Source: Nymphaea colorata
Lineage: Eukaryota > Streptophyta > Magnoliopsida > Nymphaeales > Nymphaeaceae
Assembly: GCF_008831285.2 (NCBI RefSeq)
Contig: NC_045145.1
Location: 17,810,040 to 17,874,039 of the forward strand
DNA: 64,000 nucleotides
Direction of reading: 5' to 3'
Below, piece by piece: positions 45,681-58,024 of this stretch; the stretch's first letter is position 1, and every line of letters starts with the position of its first letter. The notes under the pieces are model-generated. The model was given only the letters and a program-made list of their open reading frames with translations. It was not told where the DNA came from and did not search any database. The translations under genes were made by a program, and so were the position numbers.

Positions 45681-46114
45681 AATCCTCATTCTACAGATCA
45701 TAACAGATCTTATGAAGCTACACATCAGAACAGATCTTATGAACCTACAGATCAGAACAAATCCTCATTCTGCACATGAGAACAGATCTTATGAAGCTAC
45801 ACATCAGAACTGATCTCATGAAGCGACACATCAGAACAAATCCTCATTATACACATGAGAACAGCTCTTATGAAGCTACAGATCAGAACAGATCTTATGA
45901 ACCTACAGATCAGAACAAATCCTCATTCTGCACATGAGAACAGATCTTATGAAGCTACACATCAGAACTGATCTCATGAAGCTACACATCAGAACAAATC
46001 CTCATTATACACATGAGAACAGTTCTTATGAAGCTACACATCAGAACAGATCTTATGAACCTACAGATCAGAACAAATCCTCATTCTACACATGAGAACA
46101 GATCTTATGAAGCT
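45681..46114. repeat. 79-bp minisatellite, about 5.5 copies
   Basis: Units begin AATCCTCATT at 45681, 45759, 45839, 45918, 45997 and 46076, so the period is 78-80 bases. Each unit contains three related segments of about 25-27 bases, ending CATGAGAAC or CATCAGAAC and built on GATCTTATGAAGCTACA. Units 1, 3 and 5 share a third segment with GAACCTACAGATC. Units 2 and 4 share one with TGATCTCATGAAG. The period is not a multiple of three and no coding frame runs through it. Confidence 0.93.
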
Positions 46115-47029
46115 GGGTTAGGGACTGAGGAGAACTTCACGGGTTTTAACACTGCAGCAGTAAGTGGGTAATGGCGGTAGGAGCTTTTACTCAGGAAAGA
46201 GCAGACAAACGCTTTAATCAATTAGTTGTAGCTTTTCACAAAGGAGACACTGTTTCAGTGAGATGTTATCGGGAGGAGAAGCCTCTAAGGGAAGGCCACG
46301 ACTCTTGTAGAATCTGTCAAACTCCAACTTGCCTTTTGACTCTTGGTAATCTGCTTTTCCTTGGCAAATAGAAATCCAGAGCCCAAAGTAAAACTTGTAG
46401 GGCCATTCTGAGTTGACAGAACCCTTGTCTCAATTTTTTTTTTTTACATATTATTATGTTTTTGATTGAAAAATGTAAACTCAAAGTTGGTTTGCATAAA
46501 GGATTCTGATTTTGTGCCGATCATCTAAATCCTTTTGCCGATGGATTTGGTTTTACTGCATATTTTAACAATATTGCCCTACTGTGCAAACTCATGGAAT
46601 ATAAATCATATGTGGCTGCCCGCAATGACAGCCAAAGCTTACCCAACCATGGCAGCCCCATTTAAGTAATGCGGATGCCAGCTTAGGCAAGAGGATTCAA
46701 TGTACAACACACTTTCGGTCTCTTTTTCTTTTCTTTATGAACAAAAAATTTTCACTTTTATGGAGATATCCTGTCACTTCTATATGTGGAGAAGTGACTA
46801 AGAGCGGTGCATCAACATATACCTTTTATGTTTTTTATTTCATTTGTTGTTGTTTTTGTTTGGATCCAAATCTAGGGATTCGTGGTCACGAGTTAACGAA
46901 AATCCTAATTACCTTTCATGTTTTCTTTTCCTTTGATGATTATTCTTATTGCATTCTTGTTCTTGATTCTCCTCAGGTGTTGATAGTCCGATTAGAGTTG
47001 AAATTCTCTCCACCATTAGGGTCATTTTT

Positions 47030-47460
47030 AGGGATGTCAACAAATGAGATTCGGATCAGATATACCTTTAATAACATCCACTTTTTCAGATATACAAATA
47101 TTTGGATTCATGTATGAATAAAAAAAGGTCATATCCAAACAGAATCCGAAATTAGTTGTTTTACAATCCGAGTCGGATCCGATTCTTATTTTTGCATTTA
47201 TATCTAAATCTGAATCTGAATCCAATTTTAAACCCTATTTTGCCTATTTTCAAAATTTAATGCTATTACATTTAGGATATTTGTCTAAAAGAAGTTTGAT
47301 CTAAATCCAATCAGATATTTATGTACATCCGAATCCGATCGATTGTCATTTCTTAAATATGAATCTTATCTGATTTCTTAATCATATATTATTTTTTTTC
47401 AAATTCATTTTTTTTATCTATTTAATCAGATATCCGATTCAATCCAGAGGTTATTCACAA
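47030..47460. mobile_element. GGATCCGAATC-type dispersed element
   Basis: It starts near GGGATGTCAACAAATGAG and contains many diverged ATCCGAATCCGA and TCGGATCCGATTC motifs on both strands, ending near TCAGATATCCGATTC. This composition marks a widespread class of small plant DNA elements. No coding capacity. Confidence 0.5.
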
Positions 47461-47847
47461 AAAAGATAAGTTTTAGTCTTATTACCCAAATATATAAACC
47501 AGTTTTTCAAATTAAATTAAAAAACAATTTTTCACAATGTTACCCTAATGTTCAGATGCAATCTACAATATCGGTATTTTGAAGATGAACCTCTAAACAT
47601 ACTTTTTAATTATAAAATATTCAGCTGTTAATTTTTCTTAAATTAATCCTTGGGATCACCAATATGTAGTTAGAATTGATAGGTACACCGACACCGACAC
47701 CGACAATCTTTTGCAACAAAAATGACGCCGATAAAGCAAAATCCTGATTGGCCGCACCGTGTCCCTGTCCTCCCCCATTACGTCGATCCTTCAGTTCTAG
47801 ATTTCCACTGCCCTGGGTGTGAAAGAACGTAAAGGCATGAAATCTAC

Positions 47848-49596
47848 ATGGCAATGATGATGATGATGGGCAGTAGCCCCTGCGGCTTTGAAAATGTGAC
47901 ACGGCAGCGCTTCCAGGCGGCTGCACATGTACGGCCGCCACCTCTCCTCCACCTGCTCCGCCGATGTTCCTCGCCGGAAGACCTCAGCCGAATTCACGCG
48001 CTGGTCGTGAAGATTGGGGGCCCTCCCCACCTCACCTCCCACCTCCTCAAGGCTGCCGTGGAGGTTGAATCCGCCACCCTTCGACTCCCCTCGTCTCTGT
48101 TCGCCCGCATCTCCCGCCCGGACATCTCCGCGTTCAATGTCATGGTTCGAGGGTACGCGCAGAGCGAGTCGCCCCTGGAAGCGCTGCTTCTTTACTCGAC
48201 AATGCTCGAGACATCCGTCGTTCCCGATCGCCACACTTTCCTGTTCATCATCAAGGCCTGCGGCCGCTTGAACCTCCTTCAGGAGGCCATGGCCGTTCAT
48301 GGTCACGTCGTGAAAGCTGGCTTTAGCTGCGACGTCTTCGTCCTGACGGCACTGATACATGCTTATGCAATTGTCGGACGGTTGGAGTCTGCGCGCCAGT
48401 TGTTCGACCAAATGCCCGAGCGGGATGTTGTCTCTTGGAATGCGTTGATTAGTGGGTACTGTCGTGGTGGCCGGGTCGGCGACGCACGGAAATTGTTTGA
48501 TGAAATGCCTGTTCAGAAGACGCTGGCTTCTTGGAACGCAATAATTGCTGGTTATGTACAGAATGAGTTATATAGGAAGGCTTTAATGGTTTTGAATGAC
48601 ATGCAATGCAAGAAAGTGAAAATGGATGTGGTCACTGTGATAAGTGCATTATCGGCATGCGCTAGCTTGGGTGCATTGACAATAGGAGAATGGTTGCATA
48701 AGTACGTCGCCAGAATTTTCAAGTGTCACGTGATTTCCTGGAATCCAGTTTCAGGTCAACTGATTGGAGAAGAGCTTCAGGAACGCATGTCTCGTGCGAA
48801 AACATTGACTGAAGGACATGACAAAAGGCTCGCGCTTGGAAACGCACTGATTAGTATGTACTCTAAATGTGGACATATTAACAAAGCTCTGCTTGTTTTT
48901 GAGGCAATGCCTGTGAAGAATGTCATCTCCTGGACATCGATAATCGATGGTTGTGCTCTTCATGGAGAAGGAAGGAGGGCGTTGAATCTCTTTAATAGAA
49001 TGAAGAAGACCGTCGTGATTCCTAACGCCGTAACTTATGTGGCAGTTCTACGTGCCTGCAGCCATTCAGGCTTAGTGAACGAGGGAATGCTTTATTTTGA
49101 TGAGATGTTGACCGAATATGGAATCGAGCCACAGGTTGAGCATTATGGTTGTATGGTTGATCTGTTTTGCCGAGCAGGAATGCTAGATGCTGCTTATGAG
49201 TTCACGATGAGCATGCCTGTACAGCCTGATGTTGTTACTTGGCGAAATTTGCTTTGTGGTTGCAGAACTCATGGCGACCACCAACTGGGTAGAATTGTGG
49301 CCGATCATATTATGCAGAGGGGGTTGCAGGAAGAAGAAGGGCTCTGCGTTCTTATTTCCAGTATTTATGCTGCTGGTGGAAGGTGGGAAGATGCAGCCTA
49401 TGTGAGGAAAAAGATGAAGAGATGCGGAATTAGAAAAACACCTGGTTGCAGCTCTATTGAAGTGGACAACATGGTCCACGAGTTTGTGAAAGGAGACAAA
49501 TCCCATCCTAAGACCAGGGAAATCTATGATATGATTGCAGATATGATGAAGAATCTAAGATATAGTGAGAATTGTTCTCCAAATTTCTTTGACTAA
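47848..49596 (+). CDS. PLS-class pentatricopeptide repeat protein (E/E+), intronless
   Basis: A single uninterrupted frame of 582 residues. The start is the ATG at 47848, followed by further ATGs and an Arg/Ala/Pro-rich segment that could be an organelle-targeting peptide. PPR motifs run from about residue 60: DISAFNVMVRGYAQSESPLEAL, DVFVLTALIHAYAIVGRLESARQLFDQMPERD, VVSWNALISGYCRGGRVGDARKLFDEMP and VISWTSIIDGCALHGEGRRAL. The E domain starts near HYGCMVDLFCRAG, and an E+ motif (KTPGCSSIEVDNMVHEFVKGDKSHP) follows. No DYW deaminase is present. By family, such proteins bind organelle transcripts, usually specifying C-to-U editing with a separate deaminase; the target cannot be read here. About 33 extra residues interrupt the repeats near 287-327. 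Coding DNA is GC-rich in its 5' third. Confidence 0.92.
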   Translation: MAMMMMMGSSPCGFENVTRQRFQAAAHVRPPPLLHLLRRCSSPEDLSRIHALVVKIGGPPHLTSHLLKAAVEVESATLRLPSSLFARISRPDISAFNVMVRGYAQSESPLEALLLYSTMLETSVVPDRHTFLFIIKACGRLNLLQEAMAVHGHVVKAGFSCDVFVLTALIHAYAIVGRLESARQLFDQMPERDVVSWNALISGYCRGGRVGDARKLFDEMPVQKTLASWNAIIAGYVQNELYRKALMVLNDMQCKKVKMDVVTVISALSACASLGALTIGEWLHKYVARIFKCHVISWNPVSGQLIGEELQERMSRAKTLTEGHDKRLALGNALISMYSKCGHINKALLVFEAMPVKNVISWTSIIDGCALHGEGRRALNLFNRMKKTVVIPNAVTYVAVLRACSHSGLVNEGMLYFDEMLTEYGIEPQVEHYGCMVDLFCRAGMLDAAYEFTMSMPVQPDVVTWRNLLCGCRTHGDHQLGRIVADHIMQRGLQEEEGLCVLISSIYAAGGRWEDAAYVRKKMKRCGIRKTPGCSSIEVDNMVHEFVKGDKSHPKTREIYDMIADMMKNLRYSENCSPNFFD

Positions 49597-52500
49597 TTTG
49601 ATGAGGTTCAAAACCGTCGTGTCAGCTTTTGCTAACTTTACATGGAGAAAGAGATCACGCCGCTCAAAAGGCATCACGTGTTATTGTATATAATAATTTG
49701 GAGGAGGAGGAGGAGGGGAAAATGATGGTTGCATTATTGATGATTCCACATTGAGAAATTTACAGATGAGGAAAAACGAAAAGAAGGAAACAATTATTCA
49801 ATAGAGTTGCCAGACTAACAGAGATAATACAGACGAGAAAGAACCACTATGCTCAAAACCTTGAAAGATGAAAGAATACAAAGAGCTTTAAATCCCAAGA
49901 ACCAGCCGACTGTTGGTGATGACTTCACAAGATGGGAAGTTTCTTTTGAAAGTTGAGTGTGCTATTATTTAACTGAAAGTTAGTTGTTTTTTGTCAAAAT
50001 ATTCTAATAAAAACGCTGTTCATTAAGAGGTAAAAATGCAAGGGACTAGTTTAATAGAGGCCGCAATTGAATATATGATCCTTGTTCTCCTTGGAATAGG
50101 GAGGCCGAATCAATACACATTGATCTATGTGCGTATGTGTCCAAAACGATCACTAGAGATTTTGACATTCAAACATGACTCAAGAAAGCGCGTGATTGAA
50201 GGTTTGCTGCCTTGGGCTCCGACTCAAAGCCAGAGCTTCCACCAAGGGTCTCTGCCTCGGGTGGTACCCAGACTATACTTCAATATTTGTACGCACTTTT
50301 GCAGTACAGAAAGAATTGCAGTCCTTTTCCTCGAAGGTAAGAAAGGCCTACTCTTTTGAAAGGGAAACCTGACTGAGACTCGACCACCATGACCTGCATG
50401 GTCAATTTATACCATGAGAAAACTCAGGGTGTAAAGTGGGAAGGTATTTGGTCTAGGATTTTCATCTCATGATCTTTCATGATGCCAGTCTTGCTGCTAG
50501 CATCAGTTTTTCCCTTGAGAATGGTAAGAATATGACTGGTGAGGGTTGAGGGATGGTGAATGAAGGACATGACATGATCAGCTGCTGCAAGGCCTCGGTT
50601 CATGAAAGAGATCAACATTAATCGAAACTCCCATATTTGCTTAGTTTCTGAAATACAAAATTGAAGATATAAGTCTTGCAAAAATGGGAATTTACTCTTC
50701 CACCGTCTTCCCATTTTTCGACCAATATGTGAATACTCAACGAACGCAAGTCGTGTGGACATAAACTTGGTCGCCAACATTGAATTATTATTATTCTTTT
50801 GACGGTGAAATCTTTGGGCAACACTGGTCGGTTGGCGGGTTTTATAAACTGGAAACAACAAAAACGCTTAGGTGATCTTCTGTACATATAATTTATCTCC
50901 TCCAAGTCGCAAGAAAGAACCATGCACCAAACCTGACATGATAATTGGGCTTCAGAATTCGAGCTAAAGGAGTCGACACCCCATGTGCTCCATCACCTGT
51001 CACAAGGCCGAGGTGATGGAGAAACGAAGAAGCCTTCTTTATCATGGGCAAAGGAGGGGACATCTCCATATTTTAAATTTATGAACACCAATCGTCAATG
51101 GAGAACTTTTTAATTTTTTGAACTCTTGGCAATGAATAAATGAATCCAAGATATATATATATATATATATATATATTTGCATCTGATCCGGGTCATGTGT
51201 CAGGCGGAATCGATGTTCATTTGCTAAGTTGTTTATTAGACCAGGTGTTTCGCTACCCGTTCTGATCTAGAATACTAAACTAAATCCGAATCCGGCGGAT
51301 GATTCGGCTTTAGTACGCGTAAAGCATATTTTATTTGCTAGACATAACGACTTCTTATTGTTGGTCTTCATCACGTGATTGCTAGTCTAAATCAAAATTT
51401 GAGTATTGGACTTCGGCGGGAAGGGATGTGACCTACTTACCTTGGTAATAATCACGTCATATCTTTGAACATGCATATTCCATTATTTCCATCTCCATAA
51501 TTTCTTTCTCCAAAAGTTATTGTACCACCACGAACCGTCATTGTACCACAAACTTTGGCTAATGTCAATTTCACGATTGTCTTTTATTGATAACGTTTTC
51601 AATAACGTCAATCTAATGACTGTCTTTTATCGATAACTTTTTGAATTTTAGTCATCCAACATGTCCGGCATACATACACGACAACAATAAAATATCCTCT
51701 TTCTTTCTTTCTTTATATATATATATATATATACACGGTATACCATATGTTAAAATTTAAAATATTTGTGTCTAAAAGAACCAAGAAGTACTAAAAATGT
51801 CATGAATTATTGCTGCATCATAAACTATTGTTAAAGCTCAGACAACAATTGTTTTTTAGTGATTGATTGTTAACTTTTGCCATTCGATAGTGTAGAATTA
51901 TCTTGGTAATTGATTTTTTCAAGATAGATGATTGAGAGAAATAGATTAAAAAAAATCATCAAACATTAATAACTTTTTCTCTCTGATTTTCTATCAATTA
52001 TATATATTTGAAAAAATCCACAGCCAAAATGATTTCTTATGGATCTGACACACACACACTCTCTTTCTTAAGATAACTCATTAAAGAGGACATGGGTATA
52101 TATAAGCTGTTAAATGTAAGCTTCAGCTTTCCTTTAAACGGTAGGATAAAATGTTCATCCTCTAAAAACGGTACTGGGTTCCTTTCGTAGATGGAGACAA
52201 TGGACCCCACTGTGGAGTGGATCAACATGAGCAGTCGCCGATGGGTCCCTGTCTTCATTGAAGACGCTGCAGGCTGGTCTCACAATTATGCGTTCCCTCG
52301 CCTTTGTGCTTCCATTGGGGAAAAAATGCTCATTGCCAGACAAAGCTTTATGTTTCTAGGAGTAGGAACTACAACTTAGCTCATGTCTACATAAAAATGT
52401 CGGTCAGAAACGAAGCCTCGAACCTTGACCACACCTGAAAGAGCTTCACGAAGCTGAAACTTTGGAAGATTTTTTTTTTTCACCAATGTCTGGTGTTAGG

Positions 52501-52847
52501 GGAACTGAAATTTCAATATGAGTAAACTGTTGGGTAATATTATGGCTACCCACTGGATGCTTCTTATTGTGCAAGCTCAATAATAATATGATCCTTGGAT
52601 GGTTGGTTACATTTGTTAATGAATTCTACAAATAACGACACCGCTTCCTGTTTTCTAGCAAAAGGAGATTGAGAAGGTCTGCTAGCCGATGACCCTCCGA
52701 CTCAGTAGTTTGGTAGGTGAGCAGTAGCGAGAGAGAAAGAGAGGCGCAGAGCTTGCCCCATTTTGGTCACTGTGCAACGGCGCAAGCATTTAGAAGGGTG
52801 TGAAGCTCAAAACTTCACACTGTGGCAGCCATCGACTGTGCTGTCGT
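49597..52847. other. Intergenic region without recognised genes
   Basis: Frames at 50036-50359 (plus) and 50861-50424 (minus) have no recognisable family. (AT)n runs lie at about 51152-51176 and 51713-51732. Short direct duplications occur at 51490-51645, with GATTGTCTTTTATTGATAAC repeated in diverged form about 55 bases later. Nothing else is supported. Confidence 0.5.
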
Positions 52848-52855
52848 TATATATA
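52848..52855 (+). promoter_or_regulatory. TATA box of the beta-xylosidase gene
   Basis: TATATATA lies 67 bases before the start codon at 52915, which would place transcription start near 52880 and give a leader of about 35 bases. Just upstream, at 52800-52818, GTGAAG and CTTCAC form a small inverted repeat. Confidence 0.5.
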
Positions 52856-52914
52856 TCATCATTTGGCATTGAACAAAGAGCAATCGAATCGTTTCTCGTC
52901 TCCTCCCGTTGGAA

Positions 52915-55900
52915 ATGGAGGAGGTTTGTTCTTTGACGAGGCATGCTCTTCTCCGCCTCTTGTTCGCTCTCCCGCTCTTGCTGGCGGCCGCTTCCTCGAG
53001 GCCGCCTTTCGCCTGCGATCCTGCCGATCCCGCTACTCGTTCTCACGTTTTCTGCAGGACGTCGCTTCCCCTGGAGGTGAGGGTGCGGGACCTGGTGTCT
53101 CGGCTCACGCTGGACGAGAAGGTAACCCAGCTGGTGAACTCGGCTCCTGGGGTGCCACGGCTCGGCATCCCTGCCTACGACTGGTGGTCGGAGTCGCTGC
53201 ACGGCGTGTCTGGAAGCGGGCGAGGGATTCACTTCGATGGAAGCATCAGAGCTGCTACCAGCTTCCCTCAAGTCATCCTCACCGCTGCTTCCTTCAATGT
53301 CCTCCATTGGTACCAGATTGGTCAGGTGACTTTAAGTTCTCTCTCTGCCTTTTGCTGCTATTAGAATGGATGGGTAGGTGGCTTACCCATTTATTTCTCT
53401 GTCTCTGCCTGTGTCTCCATCTCTCCCTCTGTGGCTTTTGTTGATATGAGCAACAAGCAGTTTAGCTATTTCCCCCCTCTCTATTTCTGCCTTTTGTTGG
53501 TGTCTGATTGGACTGGCAGCTTAGGCTGCTTATCATTTTTCCTTTCTCTCGCTCTCTCTCTGTGAGAGGCAAACATATCGATCTTGCAGATCAAAGATGG
53601 CTTCTGCATTGTTCGTTGTTTTCTATCTTTCTTTCACAATTGATCGGTTCATAAAATTTACTGAAATGGCAGTATTTAGCAAGGCAGAAGCAACCAACTG
53701 GTGCCGATTTCTGCTTCTTCCTTCCTTTTTTCATTTTTTCTGTGATGTCGCTTTAATCAAATAGTCGTAATAACGAGAGAGAGGAGGATTGATTATTGGT
53801 CTCATGGAGGGTGCCGATGATGATGATGATGGCAGGCCATTGGGTTCGAAGCCCGAGCACTGTACAACGCGGGTCAGGCCACCGGATTGACGTTCTGGGC
53901 TCCCAACATAAACATTTTCAGGGACCCCAGATGGGGGAGAGGTCAGGAGACGCCCGGCGAGGACCCTCTGACGAGCAGCAGGTATGCGGCCGCCTACGTT
54001 AGGGGACTGCAGGGCGCCCCTCTCCAGGGCAACGGCCGCCTCGGTCCGCTTCGCGCCTCCGCTTGCTGCAAGCACTTCACCGCCTACGATTTGGATAACT
54101 GGAAGGGCACCACTCGCTACGTCTTCAATGCCATCGTAAGCTGCTGTCCCTCCGTCTCCTCCTTCCTTTCCCTTTCCCTTTCCCTTCCCCCTCTTTTTTT
54201 CTCTTCGCCATAAATGAACATGTCGCTTCCTGCGTTTTACACTGTACTTTTCGTGAGTTTCACTGGGAGTCGTTTCGTGTCCATTGGGCCATACATAAAT
54301 GAATTCGATCGCTTGTTGTATCTTTGAAATCTGAAACAGCACTAATGTTGCTTGTTTTTTTGGGTAAATTAAGTGGCTGCATGCAACACCGGGTGAATTA
54401 ACTGGTCTGAATCCTCTCCACAAAAGATAGGTCTTTTTGGTTTTAAAGCGTGAGTGTTTAAGTTAAAAAGGGTTATTCTTTCTGAATAAAGGAAGGGAGC
54501 CATCTCCCCGCAGAATTACCATTTGAAGTTAAAAAGGGTTATGGGGTACAACTTTTGAAACATCTTTTTAAACAGAATGAGATGGAACTGAGTCCAATTT
54601 GTGGGAGTCTTTTATGGATGTCTCTTGCATGGGCGGGGCCAGGTTTCGGCGCAGGATTTGGCGGACACATACCAGCCACCGTTCCAAAGTTGCGTGGAGC
54701 AGGGTCAGGCCAGCGGCATTATGTGCTCGTATAACCGCGTCAACGGTGTGCCCAGCTGCGCGGACTACAACCTCCTCTCGGCGACGGCCAGGCAACATTG
54801 GGGCTTCAACGGGTAAGTCTCTGTAGGCCGGTCTCTCTCTCTCTCTCTCTCCAATCCGGGACAGCTAAATACAAAGTGATGCCGATGGAACAGTGTATTG
54901 ATGGGTGTAGTATAGGTGGCTGGGTTGGTGGCTAGTGAAAAGTTTAATCATCGGTTTGATTACTGTATGAACTAATATACTGAAGTGCAAAATGGTGGTA
55001 GGCGCTACTCTTGAGGGTTGGAAGGACTAGCCTTAAGTTTACTTAGACTTTAAAGTAACCCTGGCCACCAGGGCCAGGGTAAGAAGGATGGGCTCAGTCT
55101 CTTGTTGTCTGCTGCTTTTTCATCCTCACCACTTACCCCCATACGTGAGCACTGGACTCAAGTGGGCTAACCAACCTCACCCATCTACCCAACTCTGCCC
55201 TTTCTTTCTAAGAAGAAGAGGAGGCCATGGAATGACCAAGCTGATCCTTTCTTGGTTGGAGAGGTTCAAAGGAAAAAAGAAAAGCAGTTTAAAAAGCCAT
55301 GGTCGCGTGCTCGGTGCTTTTGCAATTTCTATTCCTTTTCCTTTCTTGGTTTTCAAAATGTGGAATGTTGCAAGATTTGGCCTACGGGATGCTCCCAAAT
55401 CCTTGTCCCACCAAATGATGAAGGTCCAACGCCTCCCCGCCATGCATTCGTCATTGCATTGAGAAAGCAAGTAATCTGCTGTCTTTGAGTAGTTTCCTTT
55501 ATCATGCGGACCTTCTTTCTTAGTCACATGGCAGAGGACGCACACTCTTGGCTTTGAGCTTTACATCTCTTCCAAAGTAAGAGACTTCAAGTCAATCCAC
55601 CTAACCAGGTGTACGCAGTGCTTGTGAGCCTAATAGTAACACGTTTTCTTCAATCGTGCTTAATTTTGAGGCTTTTGAAATGAGACAGGAACCGATGTTT
55701 ACAGCATTATTCAATCTAATCACTTGTTTATTTGTCTGGACATTCTTGCCCGTATAATCAATTAGGTATATCACATCCGACTGCGATGCTGTTTCCATCA
55801 TCCACGACGCTCAATATTATGCTGCCACAGCCGAAGACGCTGTTGGAGACGTCCTCAAAGCTGGTAATCAGTATAAACTTTCGTTTTTTGTCTTTCAGAA

Positions 55901-58024
55901 TGTGCCACAGATCTGTTGAACTTGTTTTACATAATTATTTATCTCTCAATTTTCATGTTCATTTCGTTTACTGGTCCTGAGAATGTTTTGAGTTAAAAAA
56001 GGTCCAGAATTTAATTCCATGGGGTGAGTGTTTCTTCATAAACCGACAAGGTTCTTTCCAGACTTTTAATTTGTGCATCGAACGAGAAAAAGAGTTGATT
56101 GATGATGATGATGACTGATCGATTGGTGGTGCTGTATGGCCGTGTTTGTAATCGAATGGCGCAGGCATGGACGTGAACTGCGGCAACTATCTGTTGCAGC
56201 ACACGAAGTCCGCAGTTCAACAGGGGAAGGTCAGGGAGTCCGACCTGGACAGGGCCCTCCACAACCTCTTCTCCGTCCGCATGCGGCTCGGCCTCTTCGA
56301 CGGCGAGCCCTCCCGCCACCCTTACTTCGGCTCCATCCATTCCGGCCAAATATGCTCTCCTGCACATCAGAACCTGGCGCTCGAGGCAGCTCGCGACGGC
56401 ATCGTGCTCCTGAAGAACTCTGGCAGACTCCTCCCGCTCTCGAGATCGAGGGTCCGATCGCTGGCCGTGATTGGCCCCAATGCCAACGACCACAAGGTGC
56501 TGGTCGGCAACTACGCCGGCCCGCCTTGTAAGGCCGTGACTCCTTTCGAGGGGCTGCAGAGATACGTTCCTGGCGCCCAGTACTCCCCAGGCTGCGATTC
56601 CGTTGGCTGCTCCTCCGACCACCTGATAGGCCAAGCGGTGAGTGCGGCCATTGGTGCAGACCATGTGATCCTGGTCATGGGGCTGGACCAAACGCAGGAA
56701 AGAGAGGAGTTTGACCGCCTGAGCCTGCTGCTACCAGGGCAGCAGCAGAAGCTCATCGAGAGAGTCGCCGCTGCAGCCAGGGTGCCCGTCGTTCTTGTGC
56801 TTCTGTGCGGCGGTCCGGTGGACGTGTCGTTTGCGAAGTACAACAGGAAGATCGGGAGCATCTTGTGGGCTGGTTACCCTGGTGAAGCTGGCGGCACAGC
56901 TCTCGCAGAAGTAATCTTTGGGGATCACAACCCCGGTACAGTTCTTCACTTGTCCTGTTTTTGCTTTTTCTTACTTCTTTTCCTAACATACCAACGATTG
57001 AACATTGACAAGCCTTTGCTTCATAAACTCTCAAGCTTGTCACAAGCCACAAAATGGTTTTTCATGTAAGATACACTCAGGACTCCACCAATGTGTCAAA
57101 TTCGTCAAAGTAACCAATTGTACATCAAAGTGGTGGTGTTTTACATTGACAAAATGCACCTGCTTGTGACTTGTTCTGCGCTTGAAAATAGGTACTTGCA
57201 AATTTCCCATCAAGCGGCTTCTCTTGTAAATCGACAGAATTGGTGGCAATTTCACCACAGGACGTTCATCTGTCGCCCTCACCACCAATAGTCTCGGCCT
57301 TAGTGCTCTGCATTTTAACTTTGTTCTTTAACTTTTGCTTAGGATCAAAATTGCTGTTTTCATGTGCCAAGTTGCTTATATTCAAATTGGTATTCAATAA
57401 ATAGACTTCTTCCCGTATTCAGGTGGAAGATTGCCAATGACTTGGTATCCGGAAAGCTTCACCGGGGTTCCAATGACTGACATGAGAATGCGGCCGGACC
57501 CGAGAACCGGCTACCCCGGCCGAACCTATCGATTCTACACCGGCAGAGAAGTGTTCCGATTTGGTTCCGGTTTGAGCTACTCCACCTACTCTTACGAGTT
57601 CGTTTCCGTGACCAACCGTCCCTTGCACCTGTCCGGAAGCAGCGAGGCCGCCCGACCTGCCTCCGAGGGCGCAGCCACCGCCTACCACTACGACGTTGAG
57701 AAGCTCGGCGTCGTCGCCTGCGATGAAATGAGGTTCTCTGCAACCGTCAGAGTGAGCAACAATGGTACCATGGATGGCCGCCATGCGGTTCTGCTGTTCT
57801 CCCGGCGGGATAACGATGTTGCTGCCATGGGCAGTCCGAAAAAGCAGTTAGCGGGCTTCCAGAGTACTCATGTAAAAGCGGGAGAGAGGGCAGAGGTGGA
57901 GTTCGTAGTGGAGCCATGCGAGCACTTGAGCAGCGCCATGGAGGACGGAACCAAGATTCTGCGAAGTGGAGCTCATTACTTGATTGTCGGCGACACAGAA
58001 CACCAGTTGACAATTGTAGCCTAA
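52915..58024 (+). CDS. BXL: Beta-D-xylosidase, glycoside hydrolase family 3 (six exons)
   Basis: The exons are 52915-53325, 53836-54135, 54643-54812, 55766-55863, 56165-56935 and 57423-58024. They give 783 residues, all phases closing. Residues 1-28 are a signal peptide ([17 protein letters not shown]), so the product is secreted to the wall. The GH3 N-terminal barrel follows: [37 protein letters not shown], Lys216-His217 in KHFTAYD, and the nucleophile Asp299 in [10 protein letters not shown]. The C-terminal sandwich has [44 protein letters not shown] and [25 protein letters not shown] and [14 protein letters not shown] lead into the fibronectin-III-like tail. By family it removes xylose from xylan-derived oligosaccharides, and some members also act on arabinosides. 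It most resembles the plant BXL6/BXL7 branch. The exact member and specificity are inferred. Exons are GC-rich against AT-rich introns. Confidence 0.95.

Larger units (their letters stand above)
42801..47847. other. Intergenic region with transposon remnants
   Basis: No gene family is recognised. The 172-residue frame at 43482-42964 (minus) shows no known domain. The stretch holds a GGAGCCAAG-family element (44.46-44.64 kb), a miniature element (44.84-45.02 kb), a 22-bp palindrome (45336), a 79-bp minisatellite (45.68-46.11 kb) and a GGATCCGAATC-type element (47.03-47.46 kb). The segment at 42980-43440 is GC-rich and looks unlike its flanks. Confidence 0.5.

Noticed and set aside
50424-50861. 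145-residue minus-strand frame ending DQIPSHFTP
   Set aside because: An acceptor-like site (TTGTATTTCAG) precedes its second half, but I found no matching upstream exon and no family.
52807-53307. 166-residue minus-strand frame
   Set aside because: Antisense shadow of the first beta-xylosidase exon, whose plus-strand frame matches a well-known family.
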